DNA from: CBDBZX01 sp965213645
Lineage (GTDB): Bacteria > Deinococcota > Deinococci > Deinococcales > Trueperaceae
Assembly: GCA_965213645.1 (NCBI GenBank)
Contig: CBDBZX010000002.1
Span: 1,488,001 to 1,552,000 of the forward strand
Length of the DNA: 64,000 bases
Reading direction: 5' to 3'
Shown here piece by piece: positions 44,485-53,540 of the stretch. A program made the position numbers and the translations under genes. Each line of letters opens with the position of its first letter. Positions within the stretch are counted from its first letter, which is position 1. A model generated the notes under the pieces. That model had not been told where the DNA came from. It saw only the letters and a list, made by a program, of their open reading frames with translations, and did no database searches.

Positions 44485-45246
44485 ATGAACGAAATTGCGT
44501 TAATCGTGGGCGGCTCCAGCGGCATGGGTAAAGCCGTAGCGGAAAGGCTCCTCAAGCGAGACGTACCCGTCTGGCTCGTCTCTTCTAGCGAGGCGAAGCT
44601 AGCGTCCGCGACAACCGATCTAGGTAATGCGGCTAAGGTCAGAACCGATGCGGTGGATCTGGCAGACGAGCAAGCGGTGGGGGCTTTCACGGACAAGCTG
44701 AAGGCAGCGATCGACCTCCACATCAAATACCTCGTCAACGCGGCAGGCACCTTTAACCCGCAACCTTTCCTGGAGCACGCCCCGGAGGATTACGACAAGT
44801 ACCTGGCCCCACTGCGTGGCACCTTTTTCGTCACGCAAGCAGTGGGCGAAAACATGAAGGCATACGGCGGCGGGAGCATCGTCAACATCGGCTCGATGTG
44901 GGCGAAGCAGGCTGTCAAGGCGACGCCCTCGAGCGCCTACTCTATAGCCAAGGCTGGGCTTCACGCCCTGACCCAGCATCTCGCGATGGAGCTGGCCGAG
45001 CACGGCGTCCGCGTGAACGCGGTGTCCCCCGCCGTGGTGCAGACACCCATCTACGGCGAGTTTATTGAGCCGGATAAGATTCCTGAAACGCTGCGAGGCT
45101 TTGATGCGTTTCACCCTATAGGACGCATCGGTCAGCCCGAAGACGTCGCCAGCGTCATCGACTTTTTGCTCTCGGATGAGACGAGCTGGGTGACGGGGGC
45201 CAACTGGGACGTCGACGGCGGCGTGATGGCGGGGCGCAATCAATGA
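44485..45246 (+). CDS. Short-chain dehydrogenase/reductase
   Basis: A 253-residue classical SDR. The nucleotide-binding motif is GGSSGMGKA (residues 9-17). The NAG-like segment is NAAGTFN, the catalytic serine is in IGSMW, and the catalytic pair is YSIAKAG (about residues 152-156). The C-terminal VTGANWDVDGG is also typical. The substrate is unknown. It lies downstream of the TetR gene and upstream of the broken oxidase. Confidence 0.9.
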   Translation: MNEIALIVGGSSGMGKAVAERLLKRDVPVWLVSSSEAKLASATTDLGNAAKVRTDAVDLADEQAVGAFTDKLKAAIDLHIKYLVNAAGTFNPQPFLEHAPEDYDKYLAPLRGTFFVTQAVGENMKAYGGGSIVNIGSMWAKQAVKATPSSAYSIAKAGLHALTQHLAMELAEHGVRVNAVSPAVVQTPIYGEFIEPDKIPETLRGFDAFHPIGRIGQPEDVASVIDFLLSDETSWVTGANWDVDGGVMAGRNQ

Positions 45247-45259
45247 CCATGCCACCTGC

Positions 45260-46117
45260 GTGAAGCCGGTCATCATTGTCGGGGTCGGGCTATCCGGCCT
45301 CACAGCGGCGTATCTGTTGACGAAGCGCAGGGTGCCCGCCCTAGTGCTCGAGGCTAGGTCCAGGGTCGGCGGGCGCACCTTTACAGTGACGAGTCACGAA
45401 GCCCCTTTTGATCTGGACGCGACCTGGGTGTGGCCCCACCACCGCTTCATCTCGGAGCTGGTCGAAGAGCTGGGACTAGTAACCTTCCCTCAGTTCGAAT
45501 GCGACGGCGTGCGCGTCCAGCTCATCGACGGGAGGAGTTGTGAAGGCTCGGCTGTCGTGATAGCTCCCCCGCCGCGGGTGGCTGAGCGTAGCGTGACGTT
45601 CGAGCCCGCTCTCCCTGACGCGCTGCAGAGCGCTCAGCGCGCGACGCCGACCTGGATGGGCGGCTCGGCGAAAGCCGTCGTCGTTTTCGAGAGACCCTTC
45701 TGGCGCGACGAGGGGTTGCCCGGCTTCGCTGTGAGCTATAGGGGTCCGCTGGGCGAGCTGCACGACGTTGGCCCAGACGGCGCGCGGGTCGGCGCTATAG
45801 AGGGATTCTTCGCGTCGTCCCAAAGTTCAGGTGAGCCCGGCTAGCGCGAAGAAGCCGTCCTCGCCCAGCTGACCAGGCTCTACGGCAGCCCGCCGCATGG
45901 CTATCTCGACTACTTCGACTATATGTGGTGGCGGGACGAACAGAGCAGCGCGCCTGCGGACCGCGCGGCGCTCACTCGACACCCTGTGTACGGTCATGCG
46001 GTGTTCCAAAAGTCCTACTGGGGAAACAAACTGCTCTTCGCGGGTGCCGAGACGGGCGTGCAACAGGGCGGCGTGCTTTTAACCGGCGACTGCGCGGTCG
46101 GACCGGAGCCGATCTGA
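45260..46117 (+). pseudogene. Flavin amine oxidase remnant with amber codon and internal deletion
   Basis: The N-terminus has the FAD motif VGVGLSGLTAAYLL and GGRTFTV. A TAG at 45842-45844 interrupts the frame, which then continues with the conserved YFDYMWWRDEQ and the FAD-contacting FAGAETGVQQGG to 46117. The middle is too short: after FECDGVRVQLIDGR it jumps to VVIAPPPRVAERSVTF, where family members have about 80-120 more residues. With both a deletion and a stop this gene is dead. Confidence 0.8.
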
Positions 46118-46153
46118 TGTCTGCCACAGAACGCTGCGAGCGATACCTGAAGC

Positions 46154-47173
46154 TCAGTTGGACGCCGTGGCAACCTCGAGCCACCCCTTCACCTCTTCCA
46201 AGGTCGTCTCCATCTTGAACTGCGGCGCAGCCCGCACAATGCCCTGCGGGTCGATAATCAGCGTGGCGGGTAGGACGCTCACGCCGTAGCGGTCGGTGAT
46301 GAGCCCGGCGCGGTCTAAGAGGACGGTGGGCGAGGTCTCGAGCTGGCCCGTGAACTGCCGGATGACGCCGGGGGCCTCGCGCCAGTTGATAGCGTAGACC
46401 ACCACGTCGTCACGCTCGGCAGCCGCGCGCTCGAGCATAGGCAGTTCCAACTGGCAGCTAAAACACATCGTCGCCCAGAAGGTCAGCACGACGGTCTTGC
46501 CGCGCAGGTCGCTCAGGGTCACGCGCTCTTGGAGGTCAGTACCCATGACTGCCGCTTCGAAGTCCGGGGCGGGCTTGCCGATGAGGTCGGTTAGCTCGCT
46601 CGAGGCGGCAATCTGCACCTCGTCACGCTCGGCGGCGTCCGCTTGGAGCGTGAAGCTGTGGGCGATCTCCTCGACCTCGTGAAGGTGCGCGGGACGGTCG
46701 GCAGCGTAGAGAAAGTGGTAGAGCGTGCCTCCAGCGAGAAGTACGGTGAGGCCCGTTTCGGGTGCGCCGCGGTAGGGGAAGCCGCGAGCGCTCAGCGCGG
46801 GGTAACCGTTCACGGTGTGAGGCTTAATTTGCTTCTCCGCTATCGGCAGGCCGAGACCGAGACTTTGACGCAGTACCTCATCTGCCGCCCCTTCAGGAGC
46901 AGGCGAACTCAGCACCTGTAACACCGGCCCCAGCACCTCGCCGCGCCGCCACGCCTCGAACATCACCTCGGTCTCGGCGACGTAGAGCTTATCGCCCTCG
47001 TCGGGCAAGGGCTGGTCGAAGCGGCGCGAGTCGTACCAACTCGAGGGCAGCGAGAGGAGGTAGTCCGCCGAGGCGGGCGCGACTACGCGAGTAGGTCCGT
47101 GTTCGTCGTGGGCGTGGGCGGTGAAAGCGAAGAAGAAAAGACATAGAATTGGCAAGCACTTCGTGTACGTCAT
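46154..47173 (-). CDS. Secreted TlpA/redoxin-like thioredoxin-fold protein
   Basis: A 339-residue exported protein. The signal peptide ends near AHA (residue 22). An N-terminal domain of about 190 residues is not recognised. The C-terminal domain is TlpA/AhpC-like, with the redox motif CFSC in FWATMCFSCQLELPML and the cis-proline segment VSVLPATLIID. It is probably an envelope thiol-disulfide reductase or peroxide-handling protein. Confidence 0.82.
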   Translation of the reverse strand: MTYTKCLPILCLFFFAFTAHAHDEHGPTRVVAPASADYLLSLPSSWYDSRRFDQPLPDEGDKLYVAETEVMFEAWRRGEVLGPVLQVLSSPAPEGAADEVLRQSLGLGLPIAEKQIKPHTVNGYPALSARGFPYRGAPETGLTVLLAGGTLYHFLYAADRPAHLHEVEEIAHSFTLQADAAERDEVQIAASSELTDLIGKPAPDFEAAVMGTDLQERVTLSDLRGKTVVLTFWATMCFSCQLELPMLERAAAERDDVVVYAINWREAPGVIRQFTGQLETSPTVLLDRAGLITDRYGVSVLPATLIIDPQGIVRAAPQFKMETTLEEVKGWLEVATASN

Positions 47174-47213
47174 AGGGAATTACCTCGAGATAAATACAGA
47201 AGAGATGTGCGGC

Positions 47214-47241
47214 GTAGGGGCGATTCATGAATCGCCCCTAC
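47214..47241. repeat. GTAGGGG-type palindromic repeat
   Basis: A perfect 28-bp palindrome starting GTAGGGGCGATTCA. A second, decayed copy (GCAGGGACTGGTTCGAGA and onward) lies at 47279-47309. Both are preceded by TGTGCGGCG. The 2004-2032 copy has GTGCGCGGC in the same position on the other strand, so the true repeat unit is longer than the palindrome. Confidence 0.75.
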
Positions 47242-47321
47242 CGAGCGGTGCGGGCTATATGGGTGAGGGACTGTGCGGCGCAGGGACTGGTTCGAGACCC
47301 GCCCTTACGACACATGAAAAC

Positions 47322-49049
47322 TTAGCGGCTGGCGCTCGAGTCCGCCCATACGTCGAAGACCTTCGTGCCCACGAACTCCTGGCCGTAGGGGTCGGTCGCG
47401 CGCACCGTGATGGTGTGGACGCCGGGCTCTAGGTTGTCGGGCAGCGTGGCGGTGTAGATGTGATATGACTTGCCCGCCGTCGTCAAGCGCCAGTCCATGT
47501 CCTGCGGCTGGAAGCTGATGGCCAAGGGGTCGCGCTGGTCCTGGTTCCAGGTCATCTCCATCGTCTCGCCGCCGATGCTCATCTCGACCTGCGTGTCGCG
47601 GCTGCCTGCGTAGACGTTGGCGACGACGGTGACGTTGTCTAGCTCGCCCGTCGTGATGATGCCCATGTCGCTGAGTGTCCCGCCATCTGCGCTGAAGCCG
47701 GTTTGCGGGAAGTCGAAGCTGATGTGCATGGCGTCGTCCGAGCCCGAGACCTTCCAGTGCTCGCTGAACTGGTTGCCCTCCACGTCGAAGACCATGTAAC
47801 CCTTGGGTGCGCCGCAGCGCTGATAGCTCGTCGGAATGCCGAACTCGTCCTCGGTCCCGCTCCACCACGAGCCGCAGACCGCGCCCGCCACGAACTGCGG
47901 GAAGGGCACGGTGCCCCAACCGAAAGACTCGACCTCTTCGCCGTCGTCGTTCGTTACCATGCCGGGGTCGTACGTCTCGCCTTCGCGGAAGCGCTCGACG
48001 GTGTGGGAGTGCCCGGCAAGCGAGATGACATTCTCGAAGCCGCCCTCTTCCAAGATGTCATAAACCTCTTGGCGGTTCGTCTCCTGGTGCTTTTCGGCGT
48101 CGCGGTCCACGTAGTTCGTGAGCGCGATGTGCATCCCTAGGACGATGAGCTTGTCCGGGTCTACGAACTGCAGGTTGTTGCGGAACCACTCCAACTGCTC
48201 GTCGCTGACGCGGCCGTTGTAGGTTCCTTCAAAGCCCTCGTCCACGTTGTAGCGCACGTTGTCGAACACCACGAAGTGCGTTTGGCCGTAGTCGAAGGAG
48301 TAGTACGGCGCGCCGAAGTAGCGCTTGTAGGTTTCCAAGTGATATTGGTCGTCGGGCGAGTCGAAGTTGAGGTCATGGTTGCCCGGCAGGTAGAAGACGG
48401 GGAAAGGCAAGCCGCCCATCACCTCTTGGTAGCGCGGGTAGAGGCCCAGGGGGTCGTTCACGAGGTCGCCCACCGCGACGCCGAAAAGGGCTTCGCTGCT
48501 GCCGAGTTCCGCGATGGCCGTGTCGCGCATCCAGGTCAGCTCTTCCTGGGTCGTGACCTGTGTGTCGCCGAGCACGACGAAGCGGAAGGCGTCAGGCTCG
48601 TCCACCTGCACGAGCGGAAAGTCCACGGATTCAGGCAGCGGGCCGGTCGGCTCCAAACCCCGGTACTCCTGGATGACTTCGGGTGAGCCTTCAGGCTGAT
48701 GAATATAGAAAAACTGTGGCACCTTATTGTTGTCCATGGGAACCATGTAGCCCTGCGGCTTCGTGACCGTGACGATCATGCGCTCACGCACGGGCAACTC
48801 GTACGCGCCATCCTCGCCGGTCTGCACGACCTGGACGCCGTTCGAGACCGACACGCCCGAGACGCCCGCCTCGCCCTCGTCGCGCGCGCCGTTCTCGTTG
48901 GTATCTTCAAAGACGATGCCCGTAAAGGTACCGCCGCCCGAGTTCATTGCGCCGCCTGTCACGTTGCCGCCCGTTTCGTCACCGCCCGTGTCCTGGGCCG
49001 CTACGCCCCAGAAGAGCGCTAAACAGATGAGAACCCCTACTCGCCGCAT
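47322..49049 (-). CDS. Secreted calcineurin-like metallophosphoesterase
   Basis: About 575 residues from the ATG at 49049, which has GGAGGT 7 bases upstream. The longer frame to 49121 is rejected. A signal peptide is followed by an SdrD/carboxypeptidase-regulatory-like beta domain (GIVFEDTNENGARDEGEAG). Then comes a metallophosphoesterase domain with GDTQ, GDLVND, GNHDLNFD and GHSH, and a C-terminal domain of the calcineurin-like C-terminal family. It probably hydrolyses phosphate esters or nucleotides outside the cytoplasmic membrane. Confidence 0.88.
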   Translation of the reverse strand: MRRVGVLICLALFWGVAAQDTGGDETGGNVTGGAMNSGGGTFTGIVFEDTNENGARDEGEAGVSGVSVSNGVQVVQTGEDGAYELPVRERMIVTVTKPQGYMVPMDNNKVPQFFYIHQPEGSPEVIQEYRGLEPTGPLPESVDFPLVQVDEPDAFRFVVLGDTQVTTQEELTWMRDTAIAELGSSEALFGVAVGDLVNDPLGLYPRYQEVMGGLPFPVFYLPGNHDLNFDSPDDQYHLETYKRYFGAPYYSFDYGQTHFVVFDNVRYNVDEGFEGTYNGRVSDEQLEWFRNNLQFVDPDKLIVLGMHIALTNYVDRDAEKHQETNRQEVYDILEEGGFENVISLAGHSHTVERFREGETYDPGMVTNDDGEEVESFGWGTVPFPQFVAGAVCGSWWSGTEDEFGIPTSYQRCGAPKGYMVFDVEGNQFSEHWKVSGSDDAMHISFDFPQTGFSADGGTLSDMGIITTGELDNVTVVANVYAGSRDTQVEMSIGGETMEMTWNQDQRDPLAISFQPQDMDWRLTTAGKSYHIYTATLPDNLEPGVHTITVRATDPYGQEFVGTKVFDVWADSSASR

Positions 49050-49308
49050 ATGTTGACCTCCGCCGTGCTGAATTTGGGTTGGCAGCGGCCTGCTCGAGAC
49101 ACAAGTAGAAGAACGAGACAACGTGAGCCACGCGAAACGGATGTCGGAGAGCGCAGAGGGTGGCGTGATGTTAGGAGAAGTCGCTGTAACCTGCTGTCAA
49201 CTTAACGGAGCGGCTTCACAGTTTTGTCAGGTTGTGAGTGAAGAGGGTTGAAACTTTGGTGCAGCGCGGGCCGCCGAGCTGAGCGAGAGCAACGCTATTT
49301 GTTTTGAT

Positions 49309-50296
49309 GAGGGTGATCGGTTATTCATCAGGCGGCGACCTGGGCAATCTCGAGCATGGAGCGACCTCTTTGCGTCAGCGCTTGCGCGAGGACACTGAAA
49401 GCGGTCGCGGCGGCGAGCGCGTGACGCTTAACAGCGGCGAAGCCCTGGACGCGCACCTTTGCAAGGCCTAAAACCTCTTTACAGACGCTGAAGACGCGCT
49501 CGATGTCGAGTCGTTTCTTGAATAGCGCTTTCATCTCAAGGCGTCGCCTAGTTTGCTGGTTGAGCTGCCTGGGTGCTGCTTGTGCCTCACCCCGGCGTGG
49601 GTTGGTCGAGGTGAGTAGATGGTAACCTCGTGCCAGAGCGGTGTGGAAGTTGGCCGCTGCGTCATAAGCAGCGTCAGCTAAAGCAACGCCTCTCGCTTTG
49701 GGTAAGCGCTTGAGAAGTTCGCGTCCTATAGGGCTCTCATTACGTAGCGGTCGCCGGTTCTAAACCCAGCACCTCCCCGGTATCCGCGTCGAGCAAGAGA
49801 TAGAGCTTATAGCCATAGAACCATTTGTCGTCACTCCCTTTGCCCCACTGCGCATCTGGGTCATTCTCCAAGCTAAGCATTGGGGTCGCGTTTATGACCA
49901 CGATGCGTCTCTTGCCCTCCTGCGCCCACAGCTCCTGCCAGGGCAGATACTCACTCCTCTACCGACCTCACTACGTTCGGGCCTCGCTCAACGTGCTTAC
50001 GCTCGGTACGCGCGGCATTCCTAGAAGTGACAGCAGCGCGGGCTGCCGCCTCAGTTCACGCGGCATCCGCCTAACCGACCACCCGCCTTTGACAAAGCGG
50101 TAAACATGAAAGCGAATCAGCGAGCTATTGCTGTAGCTGCGCGGTTGACCGGGAGCGGCTCGGGTCTCGGACACCTTGATGTTGCTAACGACTTCATCTA
50201 ATTCAACGGGTATGCTTTCTAGCAGGTACTGGTGGTCTATCACACCCCACCAGTACCCTTTCTTCCTTAAAACTCACTGAATACCCGATCACCCTC
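49309..50296 (-). mobile_element. Decayed insertion sequence, about 0.99 kb
   Basis: Bounded by 19-bp inverted repeats differing at one position: GAGGGTGATCGGTTATTCA on the left, and GAGGGTGATCGGGTATTCA read inward from the right. It contains one transposase gene broken by shifts and stops. The ends remain good, so it could in principle be mobilised by a relative. Confidence 0.75.
49328..50243 (-). pseudogene. DDE transposase, multiply frameshifted
   Basis: The N-terminal part is in one frame (MIDHQYLLESIPVELDEV, VYRFVKGGWSVRRMPREL), followed by pieces in other frames: SDDKWFYGYKLYLLLDADTG, GRELLKRLPKARGVALADA and DAAYDAAANF. The C-terminus is DIERVFSVCKEVLGLAKVR. The pieces are those of an IS4/IS5/IS1182-like transposase. 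Several disruptions separate them, so it is inactive. Confidence 0.8.
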
Positions 50297-50336
50297 CTAT
50301 ATGCGTCTATCTATAAACAAGACTTAACAGGTCTTT

Positions 50337-50362
50337 TGCGAGAAACGCGCGCGACTCGCGCA
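50337..50362. repeat. 26-bp palindromic repeat, copy 6
   Basis: TGCG/CGCA ends around AAACGCGCGCGACT, followed by GAAGAG, 40 bases outside the right end of the decayed insertion sequence. Confidence 0.75.
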
Positions 50363-50480
50363 GAAGAGATTAGTAGTTGTACCCTCTAAGCAATTGTTGT
50401 ACCTACTGGAGGGTGCCAGCCTATCGACTGCAGAATCTCGCGTCCCAACAGACCATCGCGGACACTAGACCGGAGCAACC

Positions 50481-51356
50481 CTAAAAAGCAGCCGCAAATT
50501 CCTTAGCGAAGTCCTCGAGCTTCACTTCTCCTGTAATGGACGCATTCGCGCGGTCGTAGCCCTGTCTCAGCCTTCCACGGCGCATACTGTCATACATCTC
50601 GGTTACGCTTGCGGCGAGGTGCTCCGGCATACCGCTTGCCGCTAGCCCTGCTTGCATCTGTGCGTCACTAATCACAACCCACCGTAGGTCTGACTTACCA
50701 ATCGCTTCTCCTAAAACACGGGCAATCTCGTAACCGGTACGCTCATCACTGGCCACATAGCGCACGCTCGTACCTTCTGCGTCTCGTTCTAGTTCGTCAG
50801 CAACCGCAGCTGCAATATCTTTTGGGGAAACCATAAGGACGCTGTCATTGCCACCATAATTCGCAGCGATGACACCCTGCACTTTGATCATGTCGGTAAA
50901 GCCGTACAAGTTGTAGTAAAAAGATGTCGGACGTATATGCGTTAGAGCTATATCGGGCAAATCGTTAAGTCGCCCCTCGACATCGTGGGAGCCAAGGATG
51001 TTTCCGGTTCCTTCGCTTAATTCAGCGCCGAAACTACTTAGATGCACCACGCACGCGACGCCAGAACGTTCAAGGGCCTGGACATAGTTCTCACCAAGCC
51101 TGCGGTAATACGCACGCAAGTCGGGTTCGCTATAGTTAGGTGGAATCATACAATATACGGCGTCAGCGTTACAGAACGTCACAGCTAGGAAGTCTTTATC
51201 CTCTAAAGAACCGATTGCAGCGCTCGCACCTAACGCCTCAATCTCACCTTGTCGCTCCAGTGAGCTGCTAATGACGGTTACGGCGTGACGTTGCGCTAAC
51301 GTCACGGCGAGAGGCTTGCCGATATGTCCGAGTGACCCTGTTAAAACGATCTTCAT
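50481..51356 (-). CDS. NmrA-like NAD(P)-binding protein
   Basis: A 291-residue atypical SDR with the Rossmann start IVLTGSLGHIGKPLAVTL (GxxGxxG). It also has segments typical of NmrA/quinone-oxidoreductase-2-like proteins (AVYCMIPPNY, HLSSFGAELSEGTG, RPTSFYYNLYGF). It probably binds NAD(P)H and either reduces a quinone-like compound or senses redox state. It is divergent from a TetR gene with shared operators. Confidence 0.85.
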   Translation of the reverse strand: MKIVLTGSLGHIGKPLAVTLAQRHAVTVISSSLERQGEIEALGASAAIGSLEDKDFLAVTFCNADAVYCMIPPNYSEPDLRAYYRRLGENYVQALERSGVACVVHLSSFGAELSEGTGNILGSHDVEGRLNDLPDIALTHIRPTSFYYNLYGFTDMIKVQGVIAANYGGNDSVLMVSPKDIAAAVADELERDAEGTSVRYVASDERTGYEIARVLGEAIGKSDLRWVVISDAQMQAGLAASGMPEHLAASVTEMYDSMRRGRLRQGYDRANASITGEVKLEDFAKEFAAAF

Positions 51357-51384
51357 ATCTTCTCTCCTTGACTAACCTGTTAGT

Positions 51385-51456
51385 ATATCGTTGATACTTT
51401 AATAGATTATCAACGATATAAATGTAACGCTAACCCAATTTGTTATCATTGATAAC
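51385..51456. promoter_or_regulatory. Three TATC..GATA operators in a divergent promoter
   Basis: ATATCGTTGATA (51385-51396) and its exact inverse TATCAACGATAT (51408-51419) form a perfect interrupted palindrome. GTTATCATTGATAAC (51442-51456) is a third, self-palindromic site one base before the TetR ATG. They are likely binding sites for the TetR protein controlling both directions. Confidence 0.7.
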
Positions 51457-51457
51457 T

Positions 51458-52204
51458 ATGACGACCGAAGATGGAAGCGCAAAAGAGAATATTGTTCACG
51501 CGGCTGCAAGTCTTTTAGCTCAAGGGGGCCGCGAAGCGGTGACGACTAGGGCGGTCGCCGCCGCTGCCGGGGTGCAAGCTCCTACGATCTATCGGCATTT
51601 CGGTGACATGAGAGCGCTACTCGATGCGGTTGCAGGCTACGGCTTTGCGGCTCATCTGCAGAAAAAGTCTGGGGGAGCGCAATCTAAGGACCCGCTGGAA
51701 GCGCTACGTGAGGGGTGGAATTTACACGTCGCTTTTGGGCTCTCCAATCCAGCCTTTTACGCCCTTATGTACGGTGACCCACGTCCTGACGCTGAATTTT
51801 CGGCAGCAGCGGAAGGCTACGAAGCGCTGCACGCTCTTATCCGCCGCGTCGCTGAAGCGGGGCTTTTGCGCATGAGTGTTGAGGACGCCGCGTCGATGTT
51901 TCACGCGGCCGGCTGCGGTGTGACCCTAACCTTGTTGAGCGAAAAACCAGAGCGCCGAGACCTCACGCTTTCGGCGCGAATGCGGGAGGTGACGCTCGAG
52001 GCTATGACGGTGCCAGCAGCGAATAGGGATGCAACCATCGATGTGCCTCCAAAGACGACGCCTCAGGAGAGGGTCATCAGCCACGCCGTCGCGCTCATGG
52101 CGCTCCTAAGCGAAACAAAAATGAATGAAGCGAAGGCTTTATCAGCCGCCGAAGAGATGCTCTTCACGGAGTGGTTGGATAGGCTCTCTCGGACCGAGAT
52201 GTAA
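51458..52204 (+). CDS. TetR-family transcriptional regulator
   Basis: About 248 residues from the ATG at 51458. The frame to 51440 would run into the operator. The HTH is TTRAVAAAAGVQAPTIYRHF, with a TetR-like C-terminal domain (NPAFYALMYGDPRPDAEF). No ribosome site is visible. TATCAT at about 51445 could be a -10 box giving a leaderless message. It is the partner of the divergent NmrA-like gene. About 295 bases downstream (52205-52499) I see no gene. Confidence 0.87.
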   Translation: MTTEDGSAKENIVHAAASLLAQGGREAVTTRAVAAAAGVQAPTIYRHFGDMRALLDAVAGYGFAAHLQKKSGGAQSKDPLEALREGWNLHVAFGLSNPAFYALMYGDPRPDAEFSAAAEGYEALHALIRRVAEAGLLRMSVEDAASMFHAAGCGVTLTLLSEKPERRDLTLSARMREVTLEAMTVPAANRDATIDVPPKTTPQERVISHAVALMALLSETKMNEAKALSAAEEMLFTEWLDRLSRTEM

Positions 52205-52499
52205 CGCTGCATCTCAGCGCTTGAAGGTTTGGCGCTCGGGTTACTTCAGCGACATGTACGAAAGATTTCCTTTATGCCCGAAGCCTTTAACCGTGCGGTG
52301 CTCGAGTTCCTAAGCTGAATCAGCAGCAGTGATCTTCAACCACATACACGCCAAGGAACGTCACTCTTATTTAGCAATGTAGCGAGCTCAAACGGCAGCG
52401 TTCACCTTTCGTTCACACTGCTGCTTGAGGCAAAATCTTTCGAATATGGCATACGATAATTCATGGTAGCGCAGCTCACATTTAATCTACACTTGCTTC

Positions 52500-52871
52500 A
52501 TGCACCGTCGCATCGTTATCTCACTTCTACTCACCTGCATTCTCCTTGGTTGTTCTACTTCAGCTCCACCTCAACCCTCACCGACGCCGACACCACCGAC
52601 CGAGCCTGCAGACCCTGTGCTTACAGATCCGACGGACGAGCCAGCCCCGACTAACCCCGAAGAGCCGACGACGCCCGAAACGCCTACAAGTTTAGACCCC
52701 GCTGAGGCAGACCGCCTCGCTCTAGCACTCTGGCGCAACGACGACCTCAGCAAGCACCCCAAAGGTTCCTGCTCAGGCTGTCACGGCGCGGACTACTTCG
52801 ACTTAAGCACTACCGAGCGGTTGCCGACGCCTTCTTCGTTCCCTTCGCAGCAACCGACGCTGAGACGCTAG
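52500..52871 (+). CDS. Lipoprotein with heme c motif, truncated
   Basis: An N-terminal lipoprotein signal with lipobox LLGC (Cys18), a Pro/Thr-rich linker (residues about 22-70), then a cytochrome c heme motif CSGCH in GSCSGCHGADYFDL. After this the frame runs into unrelated sequence and stops, so the rest of the heme domain, including the axial Met, is missing. It is a c-type cytochrome cut off about 30 residues into its domain, fused by deletion to the remnant that follows. Confidence 0.7.
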   Translation: MHRRIVISLLLTCILLGCSTSAPPQPSPTPTPPTEPADPVLTDPTDEPAPTNPEEPTTPETPTSLDPAEADRLALALWRNDDLSKHPKGSCSGCHGADYFDLSTTERLPTPSSFPSQQPTLRR

Positions 52872-53227
52872 AGGCGCTCTTGCGGCAGTGGGAGGAGCCC
52901 TGGTTAGGCATGTTCCATAGGGGCTACGCGCAGGCGCTCGAGGAGGCTGACGAGCGGTGGGGCGTGCGTGTATGGCGGGACGAGGCCGGGGCGATGCAAG
53001 TCGCACCATCATCCGAAAAGGGCAGAACCTGGGAAGCGGAGACGGACGACATTCCAGCTATTCTCGATGCGCTCGTGGTTGACCTAAAGCTCGACATGCA
53101 GGAGGCTAAGGCGCTCCGGCGTGAACTGCTTGGAATCATCCGGCGCTATTCGAGCAAGGGAGGCAAGGAGCGCCACTTCCTACGCGTGATGCTGACGCCC
53201 CTCAAAGAAGATGAGGTGTTGCGCTGA
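52805..53227 (+). pseudogene. C-terminal remnant of a winged-helix (ArsR-like) regulator
   Basis: A different frame from the cytochrome, open from the junction. It starts KHYRAVADAFFVPFAATD, which resembles the segment following the wing in HTH_20/ArsR-type regulators, and continues with a helical C-terminal domain (AILDALVVDLKLDMQEAKAL) to 53227. The DNA-binding domain is absent. Family assignment is by resemblance only. Confidence 0.45.
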
Positions 53228-53243
53228 AGGCTGAGTTGTCTTC

Positions 53244-53269
53244 TGCGCGAGTCACGCGCGTCTGTGGCA
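53244..53269. repeat. 26-bp palindromic repeat, copy 7
   Basis: Ends TGCG and GGCA around GTCACGCGCGTCTG, preceded by TCTTC (the complement of the GAAGA seen after other copies), between the regulator remnant and the toxin-antitoxin pair. Confidence 0.65.
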
Positions 53270-53309
53270 TTGCTATGTCTTAGTCTACCGTTTAGTCTAT
53301 ACTGGTTCT

Positions 53310-53540
53310 ATGAGCACTTCAGTCAACATCCACGAAGCTAAAACGCACTTTTCCAAGCTGCTCGAGCGGGTCGCCCTAGGCGAAGAGATTATCATCGCTC
53401 GAGCAGGAGAGCCGATTGCCCGCCTCAGTCCGCTGACACAGAAACGGGCACGGACACCCGGAGGAGCTGAGGGATTCGAGGTGCCCGAAAGTTTCTTTGA
53501 GCCGTTACCTGAAGATATCCTCAAAGCTTTCGAGGAGTGA
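53310..53540 (+). CDS. Phd/YefM-family antitoxin
   Basis: A 76-residue DNA-binding antitoxin (VNIHEAKTHFSKLLERVALG, IIARAGEPIARLSPL) with an acidic C-terminal tail that should wrap the toxin. The stop overlaps the PIN toxin start by 4 bases. It represses its own promoter in complex with the toxin, as known for the family. Confidence 0.9.
   Translation: MSTSVNIHEAKTHFSKLLERVALGEEIIIARAGEPIARLSPLTQKRARTPGGAEGFEVPESFFEPLPEDILKAFEE

Noticed and set aside
38330..45844. Stop-codon recoding (TAG and TGA read as amino acids)
   Set aside because: Both TAG and TGA are involved, normal genes in the window use them as stops, no selenocysteine or pyrrolysine machinery or hairpin is visible, and neighbouring genes show other kinds of decay.
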